Source: Siphonodentalium dalli
Taxonomy: Eukaryota > Mollusca > Scaphopoda > Gadilida > Siphonodentaliidae
DNA length: 64,000 nucleotides
Reading direction: 5' to 3'
NCBI GenBank assembly: GCA_032622095.1
Contig: CP136066.1
Coordinates: forward strand, 150,984,224-151,048,223
The translations under genes and the position numbers were made by a program. Numbering within the stretch: the stretch's first letter is position 1; each line of letters starts with the position of its first letter. The notes beneath the pieces were generated by a model that was not told where the DNA came from, did not search any database, and saw only the letters and a program-made list of their open reading frames with translations. Below are positions 50,671 through 64,000 of this stretch, piece after piece.

Positions 50671-53376
50671 GGTTACACTGGTGTAAATAAGGTTCCGAGC
50701 GACATCTAGCGGATGCGGGAGGAATATATAGGAGAGAATAAAATAGACACTGGGCCCTGATTGGTCAATAGCCTTGTGTGCTTTTCACATACAAAAATCA
50801 TCACACCTCTTCCCTATGATTTCCCATAGGTAAAATAACAATTGGCACAGGAATTAACCCTTTGTAGTGAAGTTTGAATTTTTTGGTGTGGTCTAAAATA
50901 TGACTGTATTTTTTTATGCGGTTCTGACACTAGTTACGAAAACATAAGATTTAAAGGCGAATTCCCTGCTAGACAGACATGATTTTTTTGTGTAAAAAGT
51001 TTCTCAAAATGTAAATTTTTCAGATTTAAAGAAAATTTTGGACCCAACATTTATATTGCCAACACTATACGCTAAAACGTTAGCACTGAGGCCTATGGAA
51101 AACATTTACACCAGTGTAACCTAAAGGGAAAATATGGCTTTTTATCATTTTTGATTCCTGGGAGTCACTTTAAAGCATTTTAATGCATTTTACAGAGCCT
51201 GGTCTTTCAGTCCAATAAATATCTCATGATTGGTGTGGCTATTCTTGCTGCTGATGTCTTCTTTCACTAACATCAGCCAAAAAAATAGTAAGATTTTTCA
51301 TAAAAAATGCCAATTTTTCAAGGTATTTTCAAAAGTTTTCAAGGTGGTAATAGTCACATGATAATGCAAATGACCCATAACATGAGCATGTCAACGACAC
51401 ATATATCAATTGTTATAAGAACCTAATCTAACAAGTATTTTGGATTTTATAGCCAGTGATATACAGATATATATCATAAAAGTGTGTCATTTCCACTGGT
51501 GGGTATGGTCATTTGAAGGTTAATAGCACTAAAACTTGGACACGTTTAAGAAAATGCTTCAGCAATTCAAAGAGAGCATATCTTTATTCAACTAATTCAA
51601 TATACACCCACATCCAGTTATCTTGGATCACCTTTGCAGACCTGAAAATGTCATATTTTATTCTTCAATGTGCTGATAAAGTCATGCGCTTGATGCTCAG
51701 CTGATCAGATCTGGACTCAATGACCTCACATCACCAGAAGTTCTCTCATGGAAAGAATATTGTACAGTCTTCCATAGCTGATCCAAGTTTGCAACACCAG
51801 ACCCCTAAAACTGAGTGAAAATGGGGCCTGAACATGACTGGTGGTGGAAAATTGTGCTTTTTTGATGAATAATTTGTTAAAGGGGGTGGGGTTAAATTGT
51901 GTGTGATAAATAAAGAACCACAGAAGTGATATTGTTTTTGAACACATTTTTTCCATTGACGGGCAATTCTGAAGAAATGTAGGGAGTAACAATTATTCCG
52001 CGAAAAAGCGGGCTATCGCTTTAGGTTACACTGGTGTAAATAAGGTTCCGAGCGACATCTAGCGGATGCGGGAGGAATATATAGGAGAGAATAAAATAGA
52101 CACTGGGCCCTGATTGGTCAATAGCCTTGTGTGCTTTTCACATACAAAAATCATCACACCTCTTCCCTATGATTTCCCATAGGTAAAATAACAATTGGCA
52201 CAGGAATTAACCCTTTGTAGTGAAGTTTGAATTTTTTGGTGTGGTCTAAAATATGACTGTATTTTTTTATGCGGTTCTGACACTAGTTACGAAAACATAA
52301 GATTTAAAGGCGAATTCCCTGCTAGACAGACATGATTTTTTTGTGTAAAAAGTTTCTCAAAATGTAAATTTTTCAGATTTAAAGAAAATTTTGGACCCAA
52401 CATTTATATTGCCAACACTATACGCTAAAACGTTAGCACTGAGGCCTATGGAAAACATTTACACCAGTGTAACCTAAAGGGAAAATATGGCTTTTTATCA
52501 TTTTTGATTCCTGGGAGTCACTTTAAAGCATTTTAATGCATTTTACAGAGCCTGGTCTTTCAGTCCAATAAATATCTCATGATTGGTGTGGCTATTCTTG
52601 CTGCTGATGTCTTCTTTCACTAACATCAGCCAAAAAAATAGTAAGATTTTTCATAAAAAATGCCAATTTTTCAAGGTATTTTCAAAAGTTTTCAAGGTGG
52701 TAATAGTCACATGATAATGCAAATGACCCATAACATGAGCATGTCAACGACACATATATCAATTGTTATAAGAACCTAATCTAACAAGTATTTTGGATTT
52801 TATAGCCAGTGATATACAGATATATATCATAAAAGTGTGTCATTTCCACTGGTGGGTATGGTCATTTGAAGGTTAATAGCACTAAAACTTGGACACGTTT
52901 AAGAAAATGCTTCAGCAATTCAAAGAGAGCATATCTTTATTCAACTAATTCAATATACACCCACATCCAGTTATCTTGGATCACCTTTGCAGACCTGAAA
53001 ATGTCATATTTTATTCTTCAATGTGCTGATAAAGTCATGCGCTTGATGCTCAGCTGATCAGATCTGGACTCAATGACCTCACATCACCAGAAGTTCTCTC
53101 ATGGAAAGAATATTGTACAGTCTTCCATAGCTGATCCAAGTTTGCAACACCAGACCCCTAAAACTGAGTGAAAATGGGGCCTGAACATGACTGGTGGTGG
53201 AAAATTGTGCTTTTTTGATGAATAATTTGTTAAAGGGGGTGGGGTTAAATTGTGTGTGATAAATAAAGAACCACAGAAGTGATATTGTTTTTGAACACAT
53301 TTTTTCCATTGACGGGCAATTCTGAAGAAATGTAGGGAGTAACAATTATTCCGCGAAAAAGCGGGCTATCGCTTTA

Positions 53377-54730
53377 GGTTACACTGGTGTAAATAAGGTT
53401 CCGAGCGACATCTAGCGGATGCGGGAGGAATATATAGGAGAGAATAAAATAGACACTGGGCCCTGATTGGTCAATAGCCTTGTGTGCTTTTCACATAAAA
53501 AAATCATCACACCTCTTCCCTATGATTTCCCATAGGTAAAATAACAATTGGCACAGGAATTAACCCATTTGTAGTGAAGTTTGAATTTTTTGGTGTGGTC
53601 TAAAATATGACTGTATTTTTTTATGCGGTTCTGACACTAGTTACGAAAACATAAGATTTAAAGGCGAATTCCCTGCTAGACAGACATGATTTTTTTTTGT
53701 AAAAAGTTTCCCAAAATGTCAATTTTTCAGATTTAAAGAAAATTTTGGACCCAACATTTATATTGCCAACACTATACGCTAAAACGTTAGCACTGAGGCC
53801 TATGGAAAACATTTACACCAGTGTAACCTAAAGGGAAAATATGGCTTTTTATCATTTTTGATTCCTGGGAGTCACTTTAAAGCATTTTAATGCATTTTAC
53901 AGAGCCTGGTCTTTCAGTCCAATAAATATCTCATGATTGGTGTGGCTATTCTTGCTGCTGATGTCTTCTTTCACTAACATCAGCCAAAAAAATAGTAAGA
54001 TTTTTCATAAAAAATGCCAATTTTTCAAGGTATTTTCAAAAGTTTTCAAGGTGGTAATAGTCACATGATAATGCAAATGACCCATAACATGAGCATGTCA
54101 ACGACACATATATCAATTGTTATAAGAACCTAATCTAACAAGTATTTTGGATTTTATAGCCAGTGATATACAGATATATATCATAAAAGTGTGTCATTTC
54201 CACTGGTGGGTATGGTCATTTGAAGGTTAATAGCACTAAAACTTGGACACGTTTAAGAAAATGCTTCAGCAATTCAAAGAGAGCATATCTTTATTCAACT
54301 AATTCAATATACACCCACATCCAGTTATCTTGGATCACCTTTGCAGACCTGAAAATGTCATATTTTATTCTTCAATGTGCTGATAAAGTCATGCGCTTGA
54401 TGCTCAGCTGATCAGATCTGGACTCAATGACCTCACATCACCAGAAGTTCTCTCATGGAAAGAATATTGTACAGTCTTCCATAGCTGATCCAAGTTTGCA
54501 ACACCAGACCCCTAAAACTGAGTGAAAATGGGGCCTGAACATGACTGGTGGTGGAAAATTGTGCTTTTTTGATGAATAATTTGTTAAAGGGGGTGGGGTT
54601 AAATTGTGTGTGATAAATAAAGAACCACAGAAGTGATATTGTTTTTGAACACATTTTTTCCATTGACGGGCAATTCTGAAGAAATGTAGGGAGTAACAAT
54701 TATTCCGCGAAAAAGCGGGCTATCGCTTTA
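53377..54730 (+). repeat. Unit 30, class B3
   Basis: Same five changes; middle of the three-unit-spaced series. Confidence 0.95.
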
Positions 54731-57436
54731 GGTTACACTGGTGTAAATAAGGTTCCGAGCGACATCTAGCGGATGCGGGAGGAATATATAGGAGAGAATA
54801 AAATAGACACTGGGCCCTGATTGGTCAATAGCCTTGTGTGCTTTTCACATACAAAAATCATCACACCTCTTCCCTATGATTTCCCATAGGTAAAATAACA
54901 ATTGGCACAGGAATTAACCCTTTGTAGTGAAGTTTGAATTTTTTGGTGTGGTCTAAAATATGACTGTATTTTTTTATGCGGTTCTGACACTAGTTACGAA
55001 AACATAAGATTTAAAGGCGAATTCCCTGCTAGACAGACATGATTTTTTTGTGTAAAAAGTTTCTCAAAATGTAAATTTTTCAGATTTAAAGAAAATTTTG
55101 GACCCAACATTTATATTGCCAACACTATACGCTAAAACGTTAGCACTGAGGCCTATGGAAAACATTTACACCAGTGTAACCTAAAGGGAAAATATGGCTT
55201 TTTATCATTTTTGATTCCTGGGAGTCACTTTAAAGCATTTTAATGCATTTTACAGAGCCTGGTCTTTCAGTCCAATAAATATCTCATGATTGGTGTGGCT
55301 ATTCTTGCTGCTGATGTCTTCTTTCACTAACATCAGCCAAAAAAATAGTAAGATTTTTCATAAAAAATGCCAATTTTTCAAGGTATTTTCAAAAGTTTTC
55401 AAGGTGGTAATAGTCACATGATAATGCAAATGACCCATAACATGAGCATGTCAACGACACATATATCAATTGTTATAAGAACCTAATCTAACAAGTATTT
55501 TGGATTTTATAGCCAGTGATATACAGATATATATCATAAAAGTGTGTCATTTCCACTGGTGGGTATGGTCATTTGAAGGTTAATAGCACTAAAACTTGGA
55601 CACGTTTAAGAAAATGCTTCAGCAATTCAAAGAGAGCATATCTTTATTCAACTAATTCAATATACACCCACATCCAGTTATCTTGGATCACCTTTGCAGA
55701 CCTGAAAATGTCATATTTTATTCTTCAATGTGCTGATAAAGTCATGCGCTTGATGCTCAGCTGATCAGATCTGGACTCAATGACCTCACATCACCAGAAG
55801 TTCTCTCATGGAAAGAATATTGTACAGTCTTCCATAGCTGATCCAAGTTTGCAACACCAGACCCCTAAAACTGAGTGAAAATGGGGCCTGAACATGACTG
55901 GTGGTGGAAAATTGTGCTTTTTTGATGAATAATTTGTTAAAGGGGGTGGGGTTAAATTGTGTGTGATAAATAAAGAACCACAGAAGTGATATTGTTTTTG
56001 AACACATTTTTTCCATTGACGGGCAATTCTGAAGAAATGTAGGGAGTAACAATTATTCCGCGAAAAAGCGGGCTATCGCTTTAGGTTACACTGGTGTAAA
56101 TAAGGTTCTGAGCGACATCTAGCGGATGCGGGAGGAATATATAGGAGAGAATAAAATAGACACTGGGCCCTGATTGGTCAATAGCCTTGTGTGCTTTTCA
56201 CATACAAAAATCATCACACCTCTTCCCTATGATTTCCCATAGGTAAAATAACAATTGGCACAGGAATTAACCCTTTGTAGTGAAGTTTGAATTTTTTGGT
56301 GTGGTCTAAAATATGACTGTATTTTTTTATGCGGTTCTGACACTAGTTACGAAAACATAAGATTTAAAGGCGAATTCCCTGCTAGACAGACATGATTTTT
56401 TTGTGTAAAAAGTTTCTCAAAATGTAAATTTTTCAGATTTAAAGAAAATTTTGGACCCAACATTTATATTGCCAACACTATACGCTAAAACGTTAGCACT
56501 GAGGCCTATGGAAAACATTTACACCAGTGTAACCTAAAGGGAAAATATGGCTTTTTATCATTTTTGATTCCTGGGAGTCACTTTAAAGCATTTTAATGCA
56601 TTTTACAGAGCCTGGTCTTTCAGTCCAATAAATATCTCATGATTGGTGTGGCTATTCTTGCTGCTGATGTCTTCTTTCACTAACATCAGCCAAAAAAATA
56701 GTAAGATTTTTCATAAAAAATGCCAATTTTTCAAGGTATTTTCAAAAGTTTTCAAGGTGGTAATAGTCACATGATAATGCAAATGACCCATAACATGAGC
56801 ATGTCAACGACACATATATCAATTGTTATAAGAACCTAATCTAACAAGTATTTTGGATTTTATAGCCAGTGATATACAGATATATATCATAAAAGTGTGT
56901 CATTTCCACTGGTGGGTATGGTCATTTGAAGGTTAATAGCACTAAAACTTGGACACGTTTAAGAAAATGCTTCAGCAATTCAAAGAGAGCATATCTTTAT
57001 TCAACTAATTCAATATACACCCACATCCAGTTATCTTGGATCACCTTTGCAGACCTGAAAATGTCATATTTTATTCTTCAATGTGCTGATAAAGTCATGC
57101 GCTTGATGCTCAGCTGATCAGATCTGGACTCAATGACCTCACATCACCAGAAGTTCTCTCATGGAAAGAATATTGTACAGTCTTCCATAGCTGATCCAAG
57201 TTTGCAACACCAGACCCCTAAAACTGAGTGAAAATGGGGCCTGAACATGACTGGTGGTGGAAAATTGTGCTTTTTTGATGAATAATTTGTTAAAGGGGGT
57301 GGGGTTAAATTGTGTGTGATAAATAAAGAACCACAGAAGTGATATTGTTTTTGAACACATTTTTTCCATTGACGGGCAATTCTGAAGAAATGTAGGGAGT
57401 AACAATTATTCCGCGAAAAAGCGGGCTATCGCTTTA

Positions 57437-58790
57437 GGTTACACTGGTGTAAATAAGGTTCCGAGCGACATCTAGCGGATGCGGGAGGAATATATAGGAG
57501 AGAATAAAATAGACACTGGGCCCTGATTGGTCAATAGCCTTGTGTGCTTTTCACATAAAAAAATCATCACACCTCTTCCCTATGATTTCCCATAGGTAAA
57601 ATAACAATTGGCACAGGAATTAACCCATTTGTAGTGAAGTTTGAATTTTTTGGTGTGGTCTAAAATATGACTGTATTTTTTTATGCGGTTCTGACACTAG
57701 TTACGAAAACATAAGATTTAAAGGCGAATTCCCTGCTAGACAGACATGATTTTTTTTTGTAAAAAGTTTCCCAAAATGTCAATTTTTCAGATTTAAAGAA
57801 AATTTTGGACCCAACATTTATATTGCCAACACTATACGCTAAAACGTTAGCACTGAGGCCTATGGAAAACATTTACACCAGTGTAACCTAAAGGGAAAAT
57901 ATGGCTTTTTATCATTTTTGATTCCTGGGAGTCACTTTAAAGCATTTTAATGCATTTTACAGAGCCTGGTCTTTCAGTCCAATAAATATCTCATGATTGG
58001 TGTGGCTATTCTTGCTGCTGATGTCTTCTTTCACTAACATCAGCCAAAAAAATAGTAAGATTTTTCATAAAAAATGCCAATTTTTCAAGGTATTTTCAAA
58101 AGTTTTCAAGGTGGTAATAGTCACATGATAATGCAAATGACCCATAACATGAGCATGTCAACGACACATATATCAATTGTTATAAGAACCTAATCTAACA
58201 AGTATTTTGGATTTTATAGCCAGTGATATACAGATATATATCATAAAAGTGTGTCATTTCCACTGGTGGGTATGGTCATTTGAAGGTTAATAGCACTAAA
58301 ACTTGGACACGTTTAAGAAAATGCTTCAGCAATTCAAAGAGAGCATATCTTTATTCAACTAATTCAATATACACCCACATCCAGTTATCTTGGATCACCT
58401 TTGCAGACCTGAAAATGTCATATTTTATTCTTCAATGTGCTGATAAAGTCATGCGCTTGATGCTCAGCTGATCAGATCTGGACTCAATGACCTCACATCA
58501 CCAGAAGTTCTCTCATGGAAAGAATATTGTACAGTCTTCCATAGCTGATCCAAGTTTGCAACACCAGACCCCTAAAACTGAGTGAAAATGGGGCCTGAAC
58601 ATGACTGGTGGTGGAAAATTGTGCTTTTTTGATGAATAATTTGTTAAAGGGGGTGGGGTTAAATTGTGTGTGATAAATAAAGAACCACAGAAGTGATATT
58701 GTTTTTGAACACATTTTTTCCATTGACGGGCAATTCTGAAGAAATGTAGGGAGTAACAATTATTCCGCGAAAAAGCGGGCTATCGCTTTA
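57437..58790 (+). repeat. Unit 33, class B3
   Basis: Same five changes; last B unit before the window ends. Units 34-37 are class A. Confidence 0.95.
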
Positions 58791-61700
58791 GGTTACACTG
58801 GTGTAAATAAGGTTCCGAGCGACATCTAGCGGATGCGGGAGGAATATATAGGAGAGAATAAAATAGACACTGGGCCCTGATTGGTCAATAGCCTTGTGTG
58901 CTTTTCACATACAAAAATCATCACACCTCTTCCCTATGATTTCCCATAGGTAAAATAACAATTGGCACAGGAATTAACCCTTTGTAGTGAAGTTTGAATT
59001 TTTTGGTGTGGTCTAAAATATGACTGTATTTTTTTATGCGGTTCTGACACTAGTTACGAAAACATAAGATTTAAAGGCGAATTCCCTGCTAGACAGACAT
59101 GATTTTTTTGTGTAAAAAGTTTCTCAAAATGTAAATTTTTCAGATTTAAAGAAAATTTTGGACCCAACATTTATATTGCCAACACTATACGCTAAAACGT
59201 TAGCACTGAGGCCTATGGAAAACATTTACACCAGTGTAACCTAAAGGGAAAATATGGCTTTTTATCATTTTTGATTCCTGGGAGTCACTTTAAAGCATTT
59301 TAATGCATTTTACAGAGCCTGGTCTTTCAGTCCAATAAATATCTCATGATTGGTGTGGCTATTCTTGCTGCTGATGTCTTCTTTCACTAACATCAGCCAA
59401 AAAAATAGTAAGATTTTTCATAAAAAATGCCAATTTTTCAAGGTATTTTCAAAAGTTTTCAAGGTGGTAATAGTCACATGATAATGCAAATGACCCATAA
59501 CATGAGCATGTCAACGACACATATATCAATTGTTATAAGAACCTAATCTAACAAGTATTTTGGATTTTATAGCCAGTGATATACAGATATATATCATAAA
59601 AGTGTGTCATTTCCACTGGTGGGTATGGTCATTTGAAGGTTAATAGCACTAAAACTTGGACACGTTTAAGAAAATGCTTCAGCAATTCAAAGAGAGCATA
59701 TCTTTATTCAACTAATTCAATATACACCCACATCCAGTTATCTTGGATCACCTTTGCAGACCTGAAAATGTCATATTTTATTCTTCAATGTGCTGATAAA
59801 GTCATGCGCTTGATGCTCAGCTGATCAGATCTGGACTCAATGACCTCACATCACCAGAAGTTCTCTCATGGAAAGAATATTGTACAGTCTTCCATAGCTG
59901 ATCCAAGTTTGCAACACCAGACCCCTAAAACTGAGTGAAAATGGGGCCTGAACATGACTGGTGGTGGAAAATTGTGCTTTTTTGATGAATAATTTGTTAA
60001 AGGGGGTGGGGTTAAATTGTGTGTGATAAATAAAGAACCACAGAAGTGATATTGTTTTTGAACACATTTTTTCCATTGACGGGCAATTCTGAAGAAATGT
60101 AGGGAGTAACAATTATTCCGCGAAAAAGCGGGCTATCGCTTTAGGTTACACTGGTGTAAATAAGGTTCCGAGCGACATCTAGCGGATGCGGGAGGAATAT
60201 ATAGGAGAGAATAAAATAGACACTGGGCCCTGATTGGTCAATAGCCTTGTGTGCTTTTCACATACAAAAATCATCACACCTCTTCCCTATGATTTCCCAT
60301 AGGTAAAATAACAATTGGCACAGGAATTAACCCTTTGTAGTGAAGTTTGAATTTTTTGGTGTGGTCTAAAATATGACTGTATTTTTTTATGCGGTTCTGA
60401 CACTAGTTACGAAAACATAAGATTTAAAGGCGAATTCCCTGCTAGACAGACATGATTTTTTTGTGTAAAAAGTTTCTCAAAATGTAAATTTTTCAGATTT
60501 AAAGAAAATTTTGGACCCAACATTTATATTGCCAACACTATACGCTAAAACGTTAGCACTGAGGCCTATGGAAAACATTTACACCAGTGTAACCTAAAGG
60601 GAAAATATGGCTTTTTATCATTTTTGATTCCTGGGAGTCACTTTAAAGCATTTTAATGCATTTTACAGAGCCTGGTCTTTCAGTCCAATAAATATCTCAT
60701 GATTGGTGTGGCTATTCTTGCTGCTGATGTCTTCTTTCACTAACATCAGCCAAAAAAATAGTAAGATTTTTCATAAAAAATGCCAATTTTTCAAGGTATT
60801 TTCAAAAGTTTTCAAGGTGGTAATAGTCACATGATAATGCAAATGACCCATAACATGAGCATGTCAACGACACATATATCAATTGTTATAAGAACCTAAT
60901 CTAACAAGTATTTTGGATTTTATAGCCAGTGATATACAGATATATATCATAAAAGTGTGTCATTTCCACTGGTGGGTATGGTCATTTGAAGGTTAATAGC
61001 ACTAAAACTTGGACACGTTTAAGAAAATGCTTCAGCAATTCAAAGAGAGCATATCTTTATTCAACTAATTCAATATACACCCACATCCAGTTATCTTGGA
61101 TCACCTTTGCAGACCTGAAAATGTCATATTTTATTCTTCAATGTGCTGATAAAGTCATGCGCTTGATGCTCAGCTGATCAGATCTGGACTCAATGACCTC
61201 ACATCACCAGAAGTTCTCTCATGGAAAGAATATTGTACAGTCTTCCATAGCTGATCCAAGTTTGCAACACCAGACCCCTAAAACTGAGTGAAAATGGGGC
61301 CTGAACATGACTGGTGGTGGAAAATTGTGCTTTTTTGATGAATAATTTGTTAAAGGGGGTGGGGTTAAATTGTGTGTGATAAATAAAGAACCACAGAAGT
61401 GATATTGTTTTTGAACACATTTTTTCCATTGACGGGCAATTCTGAAGAAATGTAGGGAGTAACAATTATTCCGCGAAAAAGCGGGCTATCGCTTTAGGTT
61501 ACACTGGTGTAAATAAGGTTCCGAGCGACATCTAGCGGATGCGGGAGGAATATATAGGAGAGAATAAAATAGACACTGGGCCCTGATTGGTCAATAGCCT
61601 TGTGTGCTTTTCACATACAAAAATCATCACACCTCTTCCCTATGATTTCCCATAGGTAAAATAACAATTGGCACAGGAATTAACCCTTTGTAGTGAAGTT

Positions 61701-64000
61701 TGAATTTTTTGGTGTGGTCTAAAATATGACTGTATTTTTTTATGCGGTTCTGACACTAGTTACGAAAACATAAGATTTAAAGGCGAATTCCCTGCTAGAC
61801 AGACATGATTTTTTTGTGTAAAAAGTTTCTCAAAATGTAAATTTTTCAGATTTAAAGAAAATTTTGGACCCAACATTTATATTGCCAACACTATACGCTA
61901 AAACGTTAGCACTGAGGCCTATGGAAAACATTTACACCAGTGTAACCTAAAGGGAAAATATGGCTTTTTATCATTTTTGATTCCTGGGAGTCACTTTAAA
62001 GCATTTTAATGCATTTTACAGAGCCTGGTCTTTCAGTCCAATAAATATCTCATGATTGGTGTGGCTATTCTTGCTGCTGATGTCTTCTTTCACTAACATC
62101 AGCCAAAAAAATAGTAAGATTTTTCATAAAAAATGCCAATTTTTCAAGGTATTTTCAAAAGTTTTCAAGGTGGTAATAGTCACATGATAATGCAAATGAC
62201 CCATAACATGAGCATGTCAACGACACATATATCAATTGTTATAAGAACCTAATCTAACAAGTATTTTGGATTTTATAGCCAGTGATATACAGATATATAT
62301 CATAAAAGTGTGTCATTTCCACTGGTGGGTATGGTCATTTGAAGGTTAATAGCACTAAAACTTGGACACGTTTAAGAAAATGCTTCAGCAATTCAAAGAG
62401 AGCATATCTTTATTCAACTAATTCAATATACACCCACATCCAGTTATCTTGGATCACCTTTGCAGACCTGAAAATGTCATATTTTATTCTTCAATGTGCT
62501 GATAAAGTCATGCGCTTGATGCTCAGCTGATCAGATCTGGACTCAATGACCTCACATCACCAGAAGTTCTCTCATGGAAAGAATATTGTACAGTCTTCCA
62601 TAGCTGATCCAAGTTTGCAACACCAGACCCCTAAAACTGAGTGAAAATGGGGCCTGAACATGACTGGTGGTGGAAAATTGTGCTTTTTTGATGAATAATT
62701 TGTTAAAGGGGGTGGGGTTAAATTGTGTGTGATAAATAAAGAACCACAGAAGTGATATTGTTTTTGAACACATTTTTTCCATTGACGGGCAATTCTGAAG
62801 AAATGTAGGGAGTAACAATTATTCCGCGAAAAAGCGGGCTATCGCTTTAGGTTACACTGGTGTAAATAAGGTTCCGAGCGACATCTAGCGGATGCGGGAG
62901 GAATATATAGGAGAGAATAAAATAGACACTGGGCCCTGATTGGTCAATAGCCTTGTGTGCTTTTCACATACAAAAATCATCACACCTCTTCCCTATGATT
63001 TCCCATAGGTAAAATAACAATTGGCACAGGAATTAACCCTTTGTAGTGAAGTTTGAATTTTTTGGTGTGGTCTAAAATATGACTGTATTTTTTTATGCGG
63101 TTCTGACACTAGTTACGAAAACATAAGATTTAAAGGCGAATTCCCTGCTAGACAGACATGATTTTTTTGTGTAAAAAGTTTCTCAAAATGTAAATTTTTC
63201 AGATTTAAAGAAAATTTTGGACCCAACATTTATATTGCCAACACTATACGCTAAAACGTTAGCACTGAGGCCTATGGAAAACATTTACACCAGTGTAACC
63301 TAAAGGGAAAATATGGCTTTTTATCATTTTTGATTCCTGGGAGTCACTTTAAAGCATTTTAATGCATTTTACAGAGCCTGGTCTTTCAGTCCAATAAATA
63401 TCTCATGATTGGTGTGTCTATTCTTGCTGCTGATGTCTTCTTTCACTAACATCAGCCAAAAAAATAGTAAGATTTTTCATAAAAAATGCCAATTTTTCAA
63501 GGTATTTTCAAAAGTTTTCAAGGTGGTAATAGTCACATGATAATGCAAATGACCCATAACATGAGCATGTCAACGACACATATATCAATTGTTATAAGAA
63601 CCTAATCTAACAAGTATTTTGGATTTTATAGCCAGTGATATACAGATATATATCATAAAAGTGTGTCATTTCCACTGGTGGGTATGGTCATTTGAAGGTT
63701 AATAGCACTAAAACTTGGACACGTTTAAGAAAATGCTTCAGCAATTCAAAGAGAGCATATCTTTATTCAACTAATTCAATATACACCCACATCCAGTTAT
63801 CTTGGATCACCTTTGCAGACCTGAAAATGTCATATTTTATTCTTCAATGTGCTGATAAAGTCATGCGCTTGATGCTCAGCTGATCAGATCTGGACTCAAT
63901 GACCTCACATCACCAGAAGTTCTCTCATGGAAAGAATATTGTACAGTCTTCCATAGCTGATCCAAGTTTGCAACACCAGACCCCTAAAACTGAGTGAAAA

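Larger units (their letters stand above)
14132..64000 (+). repeat. 1353-bp macrosatellite array, 36 units + partial
   Basis: A head-to-tail array with unit starts at 14132, 15485, 16838, 18191, 19544, 20897, 22250, 23603, 24956, 26309, 27662, 29016, 30369, 31722, 33075, 34428, 35781, 37135, 38488, 39841, 41195, 42548, 43902, 45255, 46609, 47963, 49317, 50671, 52024, 53377, 54731, 56084, 57437, 58791, 60144, 61497 and 62850 (partial). Length is 1353, or 1354 where an inserted A (class B) or an extra T (unit 26) is present. Single-unit changes seen by eye, in unit offsets: unit 1 T37G, unit 3 T1004C, unit 19 G814A, unit 32 C26T, unit 37 G568T. Units therefore differ by well under 1%. No rRNA, 5S, histone or other known tandem gene is recognised. 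The array continues past the window. Confidence 0.99.

Noticed and set aside
14132-64000. CRISPR array, rDNA or 5S/histone gene cluster
   Set aside because: The repeats are directly abutting 1.35-kb units with no spacers, and no rRNA, 5S or histone sequence is recognisable within the unit.

Overview
The window is AT-rich animal nuclear DNA, most likely from a marine invertebrate. A mollusc is my guess, based on repeat style and one recognisable exon; the sequence does not prove it. There are no bacterial-style operons. Over the whole 64 kb only one coding segment is recognised with confidence.

Left flank, 1-14131: a mosaic of short mobile-element debris and simple repeats. A composite element bounded by 19-bp inverted tips (1113-3486) contains direct repeats, a 176-bp palindrome, a second inverted-repeat unit and a 155-codon ORF of unknown function. 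Hairpins, a 152-bp inverted repeat and a small minisatellite follow (3529-6100). A head-to-head gene start sits at 6187-6591: on the minus strand the first coding exon of WDR43/UTP5 (a WD40 protein of the small-subunit processome), and on the plus strand a short unrecognised ORF 135 bp away, with E-box, ETS-like and CRE-like motifs between them. Next come a 474-bp inverted-repeat element (6839-7312), seven copies of a ~163-bp tandem repeat ending in a Helitron-like hairpin (8456-9683), AT-rich degenerate repeats (9700-11290), 1.7 kb with nothing recognisable, and a degenerate ~45-50-bp minisatellite (13010-14030).

Right part, 14132-64000 (78% of the window): one head-to-tail array of a 1353-bp macrosatellite, 36 complete units plus a partial 37th, running off the right edge. 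Units are nearly identical by eye, with only a handful of variant positions. Each carries a perfect 23-bp inverted repeat that bounds a 461-bp segment. Nine units (11, 17, 20, 22, 24, 25, 27, 30, 33) form a variant class B that gains further changes from left to right. A block of units carrying shared variants is repeated 8119 bp away, so higher-order structure is forming. The array's left edge falls inside the inverted repeat. No convincing gene was found in the unit: its two longest ORFs in ordinary units start with TTG.

The most notable object is the macrosatellite: a young, homogeneous array that seems to have grown from, or captured, a small inverted-repeat mobile element.
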